This document shows positions 23,931 to 37,800 of a stretch of 64,000 nucleotides of DNA, piece after piece. Position numbers and translations under genes: made by a program. The notes beneath the pieces were generated by a model. The model was given only the letters and a program-made list of their open reading frames with translations. It made no database searches and was not told where the DNA came from. This DNA is from Rhizophagus irregularis (lineage: Eukaryota; Glomeromycota; Glomeromycetes; Glomerales; Glomeraceae), in the NCBI RefSeq assembly GCF_026210795.1, contig NC_089454.1:2790001-2854000 (forward strand), read 5' to 3'. Positions within the stretch are counted from its first letter, which is position 1. Each line of letters opens with the position of its first letter.

Positions 23931-24999
23931 GTAAATTAAAGTAATACCAGGTTAAAAGTAAAATAAAAATTTCATTAAAATTTTATGAAATCATCATATT
24001 TTTGGATTATTATTTTTGGATTTAAATGGATTAAATGAAAAAAATTGATTAATAATACTTTATAGGTAATAATGAACTTGGTTACTTGGCTTAATAAGTG
24101 ATGATTGTTCAGATTATTTTGATTGTTGTTTTGAACAATTTTTTAAAAATGGCTTTTTTTTTGTTTCTTATAATTTCATTCTCATTTCTTATTTTTTGAT
24201 ATTCGCGTTTTGTCAATAAAATGTTCTTTACCAAAATGGTGGTTTTAACATTTTTATCTATTCCCAACCCTCTATCAATTTCATTAAATTTATTACACCG
24301 TATTTTCCAAAAAATCATAGATTTTTTTAAAATAAAACTCTTTAAAATTCAGAATACCAGGGTAGTGTTTGTTACATTGCCATGGCGTCATGTGCCGGAC
24401 GGTTGAATCTTGGACTAATTGTTATTTTGGGCTATATTTTTTTTATCATGATTGTTTACGTTCAAATTGTAAGAAATAACATTTATTTTTCAAGGAATAG
24501 TATTACTGTATATATTTAACCCTTATTAATTTTTTTAAGCCCATGATATCTTTATAATATTTCTTACATCTAGAGTATTTGGCTTTCAAGGCAATACCCT
24601 ATAAACTTTTTTAATATTATGTGTATTTGTGAGTATAACAGGATTTTTTAATTTATAATAATCATTTATCGTCAAATTTCATAGAACAGAAAAAATTACT
24701 ATTGAATGTAACACTAACGCTAATACAGCTATCACATTTTTGAAAATCCAAACAAAATAATTCAATTATAATGTTTTATTTGCGAAAACAATCAATTTAT
24801 ACTCAATTTTATTGGAGAAAGTTCTGATAAAAGATGCTTCTTAAAATTTTTTTAAAAATTAAACTTGTTTTTTTTCTGCCATCAATTGATTGTCCGTAAC
24901 CTCTATACAACATCATTTCATTCTGACGAGAAGTGAATTTTCTATGAATATCCTCTATACCTATTCAGTGTAATAAAGTAAGGATTCATATATCATAAT
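23931..24999. other. Non-coding AT-rich region
   Basis: No clear gene. Frames near 24880-24965 on the minus strand look coding-like for about 30 codons and could be a further decayed part of the deubiquitinase at 25000-26125, but no firm match was seen. Confidence 0.35.
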
Positions 25000-26125
25000 A
25001 AAGATTTTAAATAGAGAGAAATCAAATTTATTTAATAATATTGAAATAAGATCTGGTATTGGAGAATCAGGTCGAATGGTCTTATTTTGACGATTCACAA
25101 AGATCTAAAATCGTATTTGTCCCCGAAAGAACGTTTAAAGTTTGAAAAATAATATCCTTAAAATTCCAGTAGGTTACACTTTTCAGAATCCTATATTCAT
25201 ATACATTAGAAAGTGAATATTGATAATCACAAAAATTGGATCCTTGATAATTATTGAATTCTTTAATGATCACGATCTATATTAAATAATAATAAATTAT
25301 TAGCAAGAACAACTTTTTTTTTTTCAAAAAATAATAATAATAATAATACCTTGATAGTAAGATAAAGATGGTTTTCTTCCACTTCTAGTAAACGTCTCAC
25401 TATTAAAGATGAATAAATAGATTACGATACTTTTAAATTAACCATATTAGCATACCGACATACGTAAATAATTACTAGGTATATCTTCAGGAACAACAGG
25501 AGAAAATACCTCATTAATATTTGATTCACGAATATAAACTAACATATGCATTAGACAATCTATGGTTATATCCAATGAACTAATTGCATTGATTTGATTG
25601 GAATATAGAACTTCGTCACCATAGTAGTTCTCAAGTACTCCACTAGTATTTGTAACAGGTATAACGTAGTTACTAAATCTATTTACAATTTAATATGAAA
25701 GTTTTTATTCGTATAAGAATTGATATTTTTCTTTTCAAAAAAAAAAAATAAGAATTTAAATTATACCATTTTGCCATCCTTTTAGAGTTTTAGTAAAACA
25801 AAATAATGACCTCCCTGAAAGTCACCACTATGATATGAATACTCCGTATAATAACAAAATTATAAAGATTTAAAATAATAAATTGATAATGAATAATTAA
25901 TATAAATTATAAACAAACCCATATAAAGATCTTCTAAATCAATTTCCATTGGATATTCAAAGCCCGATCATTGACCTAATATGAAAAAAGAATTTAATAA
26001 AAGAAATGAATTGTCAGTACACATTTAAAATGTATTACTTTAACCATTGCATATAATATTTGAATCTCTTAAGTTGTAAATGTAAAACCGGAGGAAAGCT
26101 TTCAAATGTAACATTTTTTATGGCA
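25000..26125 (-). pseudogene. Decayed USP7/HAUSP-type deubiquitinase
   Basis: Pieces of a ubiquitin-specific protease follow each other in the correct order on the minus strand. FESFPPVLHLQLKRFKYYMQ lies near 26110-26050. FEYPMEIDLEDLY is near 25940. EYSYHSGDFQGGHYFVLLK, the His box of the catalytic domain, is near 25830. NYYGDEVLYS and LMHMLVYIRESNINEVF lie in 25640-25510, and LLEVEENHLYLTIK with NRQNKTIRPDSPIP, the start of the C-terminal ubiquitin-like region, in 25370-25040. The order and wording match USP7/Ubp15. At least three frameshifts break it, for example one base too many in the VNDR-FEYP junction and another just after the His box. The MATH domain and the Cys box are not found upstream. 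It is a relic of a host-type gene. Confidence 0.8.
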
Positions 26126-28496
26126 TTATGATATCTTTCGATAGTTGTTATTCAGTAAAACAGTAATGATTTGCGAGACAAACAAAATCTATTTTATAAA
26201 CTTTCAAAAAGAAAGAATATAACCTAAAGTATCAAGTAAAACTTTCCTATTAAATTAAATATTATTGATGATGATATTTCAAAATTAAAATATCGAATGC
26301 AAGTTAAATCCATGAATTACTTTAGATGATCAAAATGATCATACAAATTTCCCATTACGATAATCTGCAGTGTCACCCATTAAAGATTTAATGGTTGTGC
26401 ATTATTTTTATTTGCAAACATATCATTTTTTTAAAAAAAATTTTACCATTAAATGTTAGTGCCAACAATCTATTATCATATTTATTGATGATTAAATCTC
26501 GGTGTTATAGTATTCAAAAAATTAAATTATAGTAAATGATTTTGTTATGAAACTCATTCGCCGGTATCGCGTGATCAATTTCTGTTTCCATTTCATACTA
26601 TTTTCTCCATTTATTCTATGTATTCTGGGAACTTGAATAAAAAATCCATCAAGTCCAAATCGTAACAAAAAAATTATTTTATCATCGTCGTTAAAATTTA
26701 AGTTATTTAGATTATTATAATGTGATTATACTATTACTTAATTACTCGTTCTAAATTATGAATTATTTAGACGATTAACGTTAGTTTCTAAATTTTATTT
26801 GTATTGTATGTTAAGTAATTAACTTTCATGTTTAAGACAACATTAATATGTTGCTTTAATAAAGGAATTGTATAAAACAAATATAATAAGATAAAAACAG
26901 GGATTTATAAATACAAGTTTTCAATGCTTTTCGATGAAGTATAAATATTTTATTGAGATAATAAAAACTACAGTATGTGCTATTATACTTGATGAGCAAA
27001 TATATATATCCTTCATGTACATCATTGACATATGAGCAAATCCTAAAGTTGACTTTTCACTATTTCTTTCTTCTCCATCAAAGTCATGTTACCGACTCAA
27101 CAGGTCGTCATTAATGTAAGGATGAAAAAAAAATGAGTAAAGAATTCTATTATTTAAATCGTGCGAAACTATGCCTAATTAAAAGCTCTAATTGAATGTA
27201 ATAATAGCATTTTCATAAAAATGTATATGTCTTTTGGTGATATTTCCCATTTACAAGACTTGTATGTAGTAATACTGTTCATTAACACATTTCTGTTATT
27301 TTCAAAATTTCTTTTAATATATTTCAGCAATTTTGTTTTAGAAGGGCTTTTATACACCAATATTGTATGATAAAGCAATGTCTTGATATTAAACGAAATG
27401 GAAACGAAAGTTAGTATATAAGTAATATTTACCCATCTTCGTTATGAATGTATTTATGAATGCCCGGATATACTTTCGGATAATCGCCTAATTTGGTAAC
27501 GTAAATTTCATTTGGTCAGGACTGTTTCAATAAGAAAAATCCGTCCTAAAAAAAAATAATGAACGAAAGTTAGTTTACGTCTCAAAAAAGTCACAAGCTC
27601 ATCATTACTCTCTATATCTAGTCGCACATTATTTACAAAACTCATTTATTGTTTACAAATATAGTAAAATCATTTACGCCTCAGTCGCCTCACACTTTGA
27701 CAACCGCCCAAATTGGTAAAGACCCCTTTTTTTGAATGTCAAAAAGATAAAAGAAAATTTTTATTCATAATTTATTAAATTTTGTATCTCCTATTTTTAT
27801 AAAATTTATTGTTCTTAAATAGTAATATTAATAAGTAAATAAATCCGGTTTAACCAAACTTAGACAAACTTTATGTGAGAAACATCTCAGAAGAAATTTC
27901 TAAAAATTATAAAAATATAAAATAATAATATAAATTTTTAATATATTGTTTTACTTATTATTTCATATGCGTAATACAGGCGGATTTGCATAATGTTATT
28001 TTGACTATACCGAATAAATATTTATTATAGGAAATGAGGAAACCCCAATTCTTTAACTAATTTACTATGTTTGGCTGATGTATGATTACGCAAATCCGCC
28101 GATATGCAATACTTTCTTTTTTTTCTTTCTTTTTTTATATCAGTCTCATTAGCCGTTTATACTTAAAAGCAGATCATTCTAAATTCGATTCGTAATTATT
28201 TCCCAAATTGGCGATGAGAAATTTCCTTATAAGAGTTAACCTAATGCCAGTATCTCATTGTACCACATTTCAAAGCATCTCGGCGAAATCCAAACATTAC
28301 ACATTTTTTATTTGAACTCTAAAAAAGGAATCTTATCTGTTATGTTTATATGCAATAACGCGCATATATCGTTTATTAATATAAATACGTTAATTAAATC
28401 CTATTTTTTAGGTAGTTTCTCCCCCTTTTTTTTAAAAAAAAATAGAGAAATAAAGCAAAAAATTTTTTTATTTTATAAGAACATCATATTTTAGTT
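26126..28496. other. Region without a recognisable gene, one inverted repeat
   Basis: AT-rich. GGCGGATTTGCATAA at 27979-27993 is inverted at 28086-28100 with one mismatch, enclosing about 90 bp, perhaps a small MITE. The last 200 bp before 28497 should hold the promoter of the ZNFX1-like gene. Confidence 0.45.
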
Positions 28497-31400
28497 ATGA
28501 ATAGAAGAAGATTTGGTTCTAATAATGATGGTACTCGAAATAATACCGACGGTGGCGATGGCGGTGGCAATAGCAGTAAAAATACGAGGCCGAGATCAAA
28601 TCGTGGAAGGCGCGGTGGTGGCGGTGGTGGCGGTGGTAATGGTGATGGTCGTCGTGATGGAAGATCTGATCAAAGTCGTAATAATACGCCAGCACCACCA
28701 AGACTTAGTGTTCCTCAAATAAGGCAATCACAACAAGAAACCACTATTGCGAATTTTAGTTCTTCTGAATTAAGTTACAATGGTAGTGACCGATTAGTTT
28801 TCATTACTGATGGAGAACCGATTATAACTCTTTGGAAAAGAATATTGAAAAGAGACAAATCTTGGGATCAAAATGACGTTAGAATTTTTGTCAGTTCTGC
28901 ATTAGTGGCAACAGATCGTCGAACAGGTTATGAAGTAGAAGATATAGTTACTGAATTGGGTAACCCTGAAAGTGGTCTCAAGAGATTAAGAGAGATTATA
29001 AATTTTCCTTCAATGTCATGTGACGCTGGTCTTGATAATAATGTGCTATCTTTTCAGCATGTTGTGTTACCTTTATTGGGTTTATTTACCAGAACGGCTA
29101 TTACTGAATGTATTTTGGAAAAATATGTTCATGCAATTTTTATGGTTGTCTATTTAAACCTTGTAAGTACCATTAATGATTGTATTCTTTCTTTTTTCTT
29201 CGTAATTAAATAATAATTTTTTTTTTTGCAAAATAAATAGGACTCATTTCTTTATGATAATGTGATGAAAATGTTGGAGACGTTGGTCCAACGCCAATCT
29301 GTTGCGGATAATCGCATTAGCATTGAAATATTATTAAGACGTGAACGATATTCATTTATTCCGTCTTCGTAAGTAACACTTATGTGATGTCATCTCATAT
29401 TATTCAATATACTAACAATTCTCCCTTAAATCCTTTTAATACTAGTTTAGGAATATTTTTCTTGATAATCGTACGACTTATTACAGAATTATTGCGTCGC
29501 ATCAAAGAAGCATCTATTAACGAAACAATGCATAAAATTGCTAGTGATTTATATCGATTAAAGACCACATATCAACAGTCACTTGAGCAACAACAATTTT
29601 CTTCAACAGATCCGTTAATAAGTAATTTAGAGACCAGAAAATATTTTTTCACCATATTAGAAAGGGAGATGAATACCATGAACAAAATGTTGAATAATGG
29701 ACGTAATAATTTGATTTTTGAACAAAATCCTGGAGCTAAAAATTTTAACATAATATCAGATAAATTATATTATGAAGAATTAGCTAGAAGAGTTGATGCC
29801 GAAAGAATATATGATCCACCTGGTGAATTATCAAAAAATGGTAAAAGGCATGATAATGATTTTGAAGAAGTTTCAAATATATTAATTATTCCTACAAATA
29901 AAGAAATATTATGTGACCGTTCACCTTTTTTACCTTCTACACTTCACAATTCATTACATTTTTTACCTGATGGACCAGCCAGATTACTAGATACACAATT
30001 CCGTCTTTTAAGGGAAGATTTGTTAAATCCAATTCGTGGTGGTTTATCAAATTTATTGACTGCATTATTACAAGAGTATCATTCTTCTACTAATGATATT
30101 AAATTATCCAAAGAATTAAAGAAAATACAAGATGGGGGTGGTAGATTTTCGTATAATAATGGTGTAAACGAAAATGGTGATCTACAAGTATATACGAATA
30201 TACGATTTGCTAATATTATTTGTGATAAAAGGAAAGGGTTTGCTTGTACTATAAGATTCACCCCTCCAAGAATTAGTGCGAAAAATGCAAGAGGTAGAAG
30301 GGAATACTGGGAAAGAAGTAAAAGATTATTGACTGGTAGTTTAGTTACTCTTATATTACCAAATCCAAATCCTAAAAAAGTAGATTCTGATGATTCCACT
30401 AATAATAATATTAATACTTCTATAAGTAATTTTGATTTCTATTCACTTTATTTTGGTGTGGTCATATCAAGAGATGAAGTAGCTTTATCTAGAGACGAAA
30501 ATTCTGCGTCAATTGATATTAATTTTATTGATCCATCAATTTATCCTATCGCATTAAGTGAAATTATAAATTATAATAAAACTAGAAAAGAATCATTAGA
30601 AAAAAGATTTATGGTAGAATCAACTGGTGTTTATTTAGAAGCTTATTATCATATTCTTAAAACTCTTCAAACTACAAATCCTTCTTCTTTACCTTTTGAA
30701 AAATATTTAGCTCCTAATTTTGATGATATGAATAATGATGAAAATAAGAAAGGAAAAATGAAGGAGGGAGAGAACTATACTCTTGATATTAAAGTTGAAA
30801 ATCCTATATATACTAGAGCTCCAGGATTTCGATTTGATTTATCGATTTTATGTAAAAATCAACATAATATACAATTAAATGTTGCTGATGAATGTACTCA
30901 TGATGAAGTAGCAAAAAATATCGTTAAATATAGTAATATTGGTAAATTACCAAATGGAACTCCTTATGGATTGGACGAAACTCAAGGTAAATTATAAGTA
31001 GTACTATATTAAATGAGAAAAAGTTTTATTGACCTAATTTTTTTTTTTTTTTTTTTTTTTTGATAGCCAAGGCGTTGATATCATCCTTAACACGTGAAAT
31101 TGCGTTAGTTGAAGGTATGTATGACGTAAAAAATTTTTTTATATAAATATATTGAACGGACTTGAATTTAGTTTTTATTCTTTTATTAGGACCACCTGGT
31201 ACAGGTAAAACTGTAGTTGGTGTTCAAATAATGAAAGTATTATTAGCCAATGAAAATCGAAAAGCAAAAGTTGGGCCAATTCTAACCATTTGTTTTACTA
31301 ATCACGCTCTTGATCAATTCTTGGAGGTAAATTTTAATTATTTTATTTTGTTATTATTATTATTATTATTATTTTAAAAAAAAATACTAGAAAAATTAAC

Positions 31401-34400
31401 AATTTATATATTTTTATAATTATAGCATTTACTTGATGAAAATATAACTAATATAGTGAGGTTAGGTTCTCGATCGAAATCTGAAAAGATCAAAGAATTT
31501 AGTTTAGAAGAAGTTTGTAGAAATCGTGCTCGTACTAAAAAAGAATCTTATTTATTAGCAAAATTATATGAAGAGATTGAAAAAATAGGAAGTGATACTG
31601 AAAAAGTAAAAAATACTTTATTTAGAAGATGGATGAGATGGAGTGATATAAAAGATTATTTAATGGCTGAAGAGAGAAGATTTTACGATAAATTTGTTAA
31701 TATAACTGAAAATGATTTACCAAGTTGGGTTTTAGGAACTGATGATGATGATGGGTTTCAGACTGTTAAAAAAAATAATAAACAAAAGAGAATATATCCA
31801 TTTGAGGAATGGACAAAAGGAGGTGATATTACAATAATTAAAAAGAGAAAGGAACTTTTATTAAATCCACCGATAAGTAATAAGAAAATTGTCAAAAGTG
31901 GATCAAATGCAAATACGTATGAATTATTAAGAGAAGAGTTCGAAGATGAAAAGGATATAAGTGATGATGAATCACAAATTGATCATTATACAATAGAATG
32001 GATCAAAAATTACGAAGAACCAGAAACGGATCGACCTTTGGATGTATTATTAAACGATCATTCAGTTTGGAATATGTCAATAATAGAAAGACATAAACTT
32101 CATGATTATTGGCGTACAAAAATTTATAATGAAATTGTGGAAAAATTGTCAGAATTACAAGAAAGACATGGAAAAAAAATTAAAGAAATGAATGACATTT
32201 ATGATGAAGCACGTCGTCAAGTATTATTAAAAAGTGACGTTATCGGTATGACTACGAACGGTGCAGCTAAATTCCAACAATTAATTAGATCAATTGGCCC
32301 AAGAATTATCATTTGTGAAGAAGCAGGAGAAGTGTTAGAGGCTCACATTCTTAGCGCATTAACCCCATCGACCCAACATTTGATATTGATAGGTGATCAC
32401 AAACAACTTCGACCTCACATTGCAACTTATTCTCTTAGTATGGATTCAACAGCGGGAAAGAATTATCAATTGGATAAATCATTATTTGAAAGATTAGTTT
32501 ATGGTGATAAAGCAGTTAAAATTGAGAAGGTTCAACTTTTGACCCAAAGACGAATGAGAGGAGAAATATCAGATTTAATTAGACGCACACTTTATCCAAA
32601 TTTAATTGATGGCGATAATACTACAACATACGAGAATGTACGTGGAGCTCAACATAATGTATATTTTGTTGAACATAGAAATCCAGAAGATAGTTCAGGT
32701 GGAGAGTATGCAATAAAATCTCATGTGAATAGATATGAAGTTAGAATGGTCGTTGAGATGGTAAAATATTTCGTCAGAAATGGATATACTAAACCCGATG
32801 ATATAGCTATACTTACTCCTTATTTAGGACAAATGATTAAAATTAGAGATGCTTTAGCTAAATCATTTGTTGTTGTCATTGACGAAAGAGATGCGCTAAA
32901 TATTGCTGAGATGGAAGAACAAGAACAACAAGGTGAAACAAATACTAGTTATGTAGAAACTGTAAGCGTTGCATCAAAAAAATCATTAAATCAACAGGTT
33001 ACTTTAAGGACCGTTGATAATTTCCAAGGTGAAGAGGCAAACATAATTATTGTTTCTCTAGTTCGTAATTTCACTCAATCAGGTAGACATGAATCTATTG
33101 GATTCCTAAAAAGCCCGAACAGAAGTAACGTATTATTGTCACGCGCTCGTAAAGGAATGTATCTCATTGGTAATTCTGAATTAATGGCAATGAAATCTCA
33201 AGATATGTGGACTCCAGTAATTAATATTTTAAATGATCGTAAACAAGTTGGTTTTGGTATGCCAATTGTATGTAATAAACATCCTGATTATAAAAATATC
33301 ATCATTGATCCTGATCAGTTTGAACAAGTTAGTCCAGATGGTGGATGTTATGAAAATTGTAATATGTCACTTCCTTGCGGACACATATGTAAATATAAGT
33401 GTCACTCAGATGATCCTGAACATATTGGAGTAAGATGTAACGAACCTTGTATAAGATTACATCCGGAATGTAGCCATCCATGTCCAAAACTTTGCTCTGA
33501 TTATTGTGGAAAATGCGAGTTTCTTATCGGAGATATTATATTACCTGGTTGTGGTCATGAAATAAAAAATGCCAAATGTTGGCAAGATCGATCTAAGGAT
33601 TCACTTAGATGTACAATCTTAGTTTCTAAAAAATTACCATATTGTGAGCATTATCAAGATACTTACGTGAGTATATATATATTTTCTATTTAAGCGTATA
33701 ATGACATTGATGTTTGACAATTTATTAATTATAAATTATTTTCATATCTTTTTAGTGCTCTGATTCTGTTGATAATGTCAAATGTACAGAAAAATGCAGA
33801 AAACAATTGGAATGTGGACATGAATGTTTAAATGAATGTTATAAATGTCAAGATCTCTCTAAACCACATGAAGAGCCCGAAAATGAGGAAACAAAAGATG
33901 AAACAAAAGAAGAAACAAAAATAATCGTTCCTATTGAACGAACACAACATGGAAAATGTAAAATTGTATGTGACAGATTATTATTTTGTGGGCATGCATG
34001 TAAACTTTACTGTCATGAAGGAAGAGAATGCCCACCATGTAAGAATCTTTGTACAGTGATATGTGAACATACATCATGTCACAAGCATTGTTTAGATCCC
34101 TGTGCTGTATGTGCAGAAAAATGTTTATGGGAATGTAAACATCAAGGAAGATGTGAATTAAGTTGTGGAGCTCCTTGTTATAGATTACCTTGCAACGAAA
34201 GATGTAATAAAGTATTGGAATGTGGACATAAATGTGCCGGAGTTTGTGGCGAGATCTGCCCTTCAAAAGATTTTTGTGTTAATTGTGCTCCTGAAAAAGT
34301 TAAAAATCAAGGTAAGTAAGTTTATTAGATTATAATTGAATCTTAATCTTTATATATAGTCAGGATTTTGATTTTGATTTTTTTTTTAAAAAAAAGTGTC

Positions 34401-36232
34401 AGATATGATTATTAATAGTACGTTTAGTGAAGTAGATTGGGAACAAGAAAGAATGATTGTTCTTACTTGTGGGCATGTATATACTATGGAAACTATGGAT
34501 ATGCATATGGAAATGAAAGATTATTATGAAGGTTCAATCGAAGGAGGGTGGACATCAATTAAAATACTTCCAACTTCACCAATGAATATGAAAACGTGTC
34601 CAACATGTAGAGCACCAATTAAAGGCGTCAGGAGATACGGGAGAATAATTAATAAATACACATTAGATATACAAAATAAGAAATTCCTGTCAAAATATGA
34701 TCGTCTATTAAAAGAAGTTGCCAACTCAATTACTTTTCTAAAGAATAAATTGGTTAATAAGAGAAAAGGATTAAAAAATGCTTTACCGAAACACGAATTT
34801 AGGCAAACTGAAGTTGTGCTTAAAGAACATAATGTTATAAACGAAAATTTACCTGAAATCCTACCTCATGATTATTTTGAGGATATTGAAATTTATCATG
34901 GGTTTGATAAAATTAGCAAGAAAGCATGGATTACTCATATTAGAAAATTTTTAAATTGTTATCAGAGACTAATTTTAATTATTGAGGATACGAAATTACC
35001 ACCTCATAAAAAAGCCTTCGAAGCCGCCGTTTCAAGTTTGTAAGTATAAAGCAAGCGAATTCTTTTTTCTTAAATTTATATATAATCATTTCGATTTATA
35101 TTTTTTTTTTATTTTAGATATCAAGCTAAATTAGCACAAGAAGATTCTATAAATGATTTGGTTGAAAATTTATTGAATTTTCAAATTTCGGATGATTCTT
35201 CCTCCTCTTTTGATCATTCTTTACCATATGTTAATGCTTTAAAATCAACTCCATCCGAAACTTTTCAAGAAACGCTTTCACAAGTAGGAATTTCAATACC
35301 ACAAGTAGATCGTAGAATTTATTTGGATGCATTTTTTGAAATCATCAATATACAAAAAATTTTGCATCACGAAATTTTATTCATAATTCAAGAATTATCA
35401 AAGGAAATAACATCTTTTATTATTATATCAGCTGAAAATGAAAATGTCTTAAGTATTAAAGAAGTTTGGAAAAACTTTATTGAAAGATTACAACTTTCTA
35501 TTCAAAATCATTTAAATACAATAAGAGAAGTGGCTGAATCTACTCATTATGGTAGACATTTACTTTTGGTTGATGTAGAAATATTAGATTTTGACCTTAA
35601 ATTGCTCAGATATCAATTAAGATTTCCTCCTAATGGAAGTAGCGTAGTCGGTAGAGCACTTCAAGAAAGAATTACAGAAAAATGCGAGAATATTAGAGAA
35701 CGTATTGCAAATATTATTGACAGTCAGAGATATAAAAATTCCGAAGAGGGATTTAGGGATGGCCTTTACAAGAGACTAGCAAATTTATTGGAAAATTGTA
35801 ATGAAGTTGAAAATTGTGCAATGAATTTGAGTAGAACATTAAGTATTGAAGAAAAGTTAGAGATTCATCGAGCTATGAAATCAGAATTTAACAGTTCAGG
35901 TACAAATAGGAATTTCATTTTATTTAAAGAAAGTTATCATCTTTTGTTTCTTTAGTAAAAATTTTTGCTAACGTCATTATTATTTATTAGGACATTGGTA
36001 TGAATGTCCAAATGGACATCCGGTAAGTAATTTAATAATTCATGACTATGATTTTTTATATTTAGTATATTTATATAATGACATTTAATTTTTTTTTTAG
36101 TACACGATTGGGGAATGTGGTGGAGCTATGCAATTGAGTAGATGTCCTGATTGCCATGAGCAAATTGGTGGAGGTGATCATCAATTAACCTCCGGAAATA
36201 GAATAAATTCAGAATTTGGTTCTATGTACTGA
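28497..36232 (+). CDS. ZNFX1-like SF1 helicase with NFX1 and RZ fingers
   Basis: Eleven exons in phase give 2301 aa: 28497-29162, 29241-29368, 29446-30986, 31067-31114, 31190-31326, 31426-33666, 33756-34311, 34397-35039, 35118-35899, 35991-36022 and 36101-36232. The N-terminus is glycine/arginine-rich. An SF1 (UPF1-like) helicase core follows: Walker A GPPGTGKT (about 796), IICEEAGE (1136), GDHKQLRPH (1163), VDNFQGEEANIIIVSLVRN (1369) and NVLLSRARKG (1409). From about 1480 to 1775 come cysteine/histidine repeats of NFX1 type (LPCGHICKYKCH and others), then a RING-like patch (LTCGHVYTME, TCPTCRAP) and a C-terminal RZ-type finger (HWYECPNGHPYTIGECGGAM). This order is that of ZNFX1: RNA-silencing inheritance in nematodes, antiviral RNA sensing in mammals. 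A role in RNA silencing or RNA surveillance is inferred. All helicase motifs look intact. Confidence 0.92.
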
Positions 36233-36511
36233 TAATTTTGCAATGTATCTATTTATTATTTATTTTTCTTTTTTGAATTTTATTTCATTATAAATACTTT
36301 ATTTGCTCGTTAGTTCAAAAAAAAAATCTTTTATAAGTTACTATATCAAGATAATAATACAAAATAAAGATAAATTTTATTACAAAACTAGTACAATTGT
36401 GAAAATCTTTATGTAATGTATAACAAAAAATGTAGTTAGAAAATATATCGTCAATGACGTAATAAATTTAAATCTTATTGTGAAACGAAGTACAACATTT
36501 AAATTGAAACG
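36233..36511. other. 3' flank of the helicase gene
   Basis: AT-rich. It includes the likely 3' UTR of the upstream gene; TTTGCTCGTTAG and AATAAAGATAA near 36365 could serve polyadenylation. No gene. Confidence 0.4.
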
Positions 36512-37194
36512 ATTACTTTACAGAAACCTGGTGTTTTGCGACTTAGCAGTCATGAGTTCGTCACCCAATATTTTCGAATTCGTATCTATCTTTCGATGTC
36601 ATATTTTGCTAAGTTTTCGATAACATTCCGATAAAGTTTTGACGAAAACTAGTCTTGAAATAGTGGCTAGCTCGAATAATAATCTTTAAAAGATAGCAAA
36701 TAACATCGAACATCAGTCAGAATATATTAATCAAGACATTCGTGCGACGTATCTGCGAGTATACAACGATGAGTCAAAGATGTTAAAAATATTTTTTTTT
36801 TTTTTGTTTTGTATTTATAATTTTTTATTTATTTTATTTTATTTTATTTTTTTTTTCGAAGTGTTAAAATACTTTAAATTTTCTAAATGTATTTGGTCTT
36901 GTAGGATATCATAAAATACATACAATACATTAATTGTAACTAATATTAATTTATTAACATGTACAATTGTAAAATTTAACCGTAAAATATAATATAAATT
37001 TATTTATAAAATACAGTACATTGCAAATACATTATCTAATGTTCCAATGTTCCTCTTATTATAATTGGATAGCCGCGGATTTTTAAGCGATCAACGTACT
37101 AAAAATTTCCGTTGACATAGCGCCCCTGGTGACACAACTATAATAAGGTGGGAACCTGATTTGGTCAATAGTATCACCTGATTGATCCGTACTC

Positions 37195-37800
37195 ACCTGG
37201 AGCAATTCTTCCTACAAAAAAAAAGTGTTAAAAGCCGTTTTTTAAAGGGTTAAAATAATAAGTTGACTTAAAGAAAAACCCACTCGCCAAATTCTCATGC
37301 ATCTAAAGAAATCCGAAGAACAACCATTCAAAAAAAGGATAAATGAAACATTAGGAAAAATTTTGTTAAGAGAAATAAATTAATCAAAAAATAGATTTGA
37401 TCTTGAATAATAGTACAAAGGTACTGTATACAGGGCGCTCGTCTTTAATCCAATTAACAGTTTGACTTAGCTTAAATCAACCCTCTCATAGACATTATAA
37501 ACCCACCTAAAAAAAAATGAAATATTAATAATCGTTTTGTTAAAAGTATTTTAAAGAAAAACAAAGAAAAACTTACCGAAATTCATGTACAAAGAGCCAA
37601 AGAACCAACTATCTAATAAAAAGAAAGAGAACAAACTGTCAGTAAATGTTCACTAGAAGACAGAGTAGAAAATTTGCGCTTACCAAAATTTCACGTCCAA
37701 GGAAACCTAAAGAGCCGCCTAAAAAAATGTAAAATGTTAATAATAATGTTTGTTTAAAGAAGGATAAAATAAAAAAAAATTGCACATACCGAAATCTTGT
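37195..37800 (-). repeat. Micro-exon-like array (array B)
   Basis: On the minus strand, short blocks are bordered by T-rich acceptors and GTAAG-type donors. A block ending AAGATTTCG is followed by GTATGT. The block 37684-37718 (35 nt) ends GAAATTTTG before GTAAGC. The block 37578-37613 ends GAATTTCG before GTAAGT. Another starts GTGGGTTTATAATG, and a last one (GAAGAATTGCTCCAG) ends before GTGAGT. Intervals of about 70 nt have intron-like ends. The blocks resemble each other (TCTTTGG...GAATTTCG) but are too short for a normal gene. Confidence 0.5.

Noticed and set aside
28513-28722. Open frames overlapping the glycine-rich start of the helicase gene
   Set aside because: Shadow frames of GGTGGTGGC repeats; the frame that splices into the helicase is the real one.
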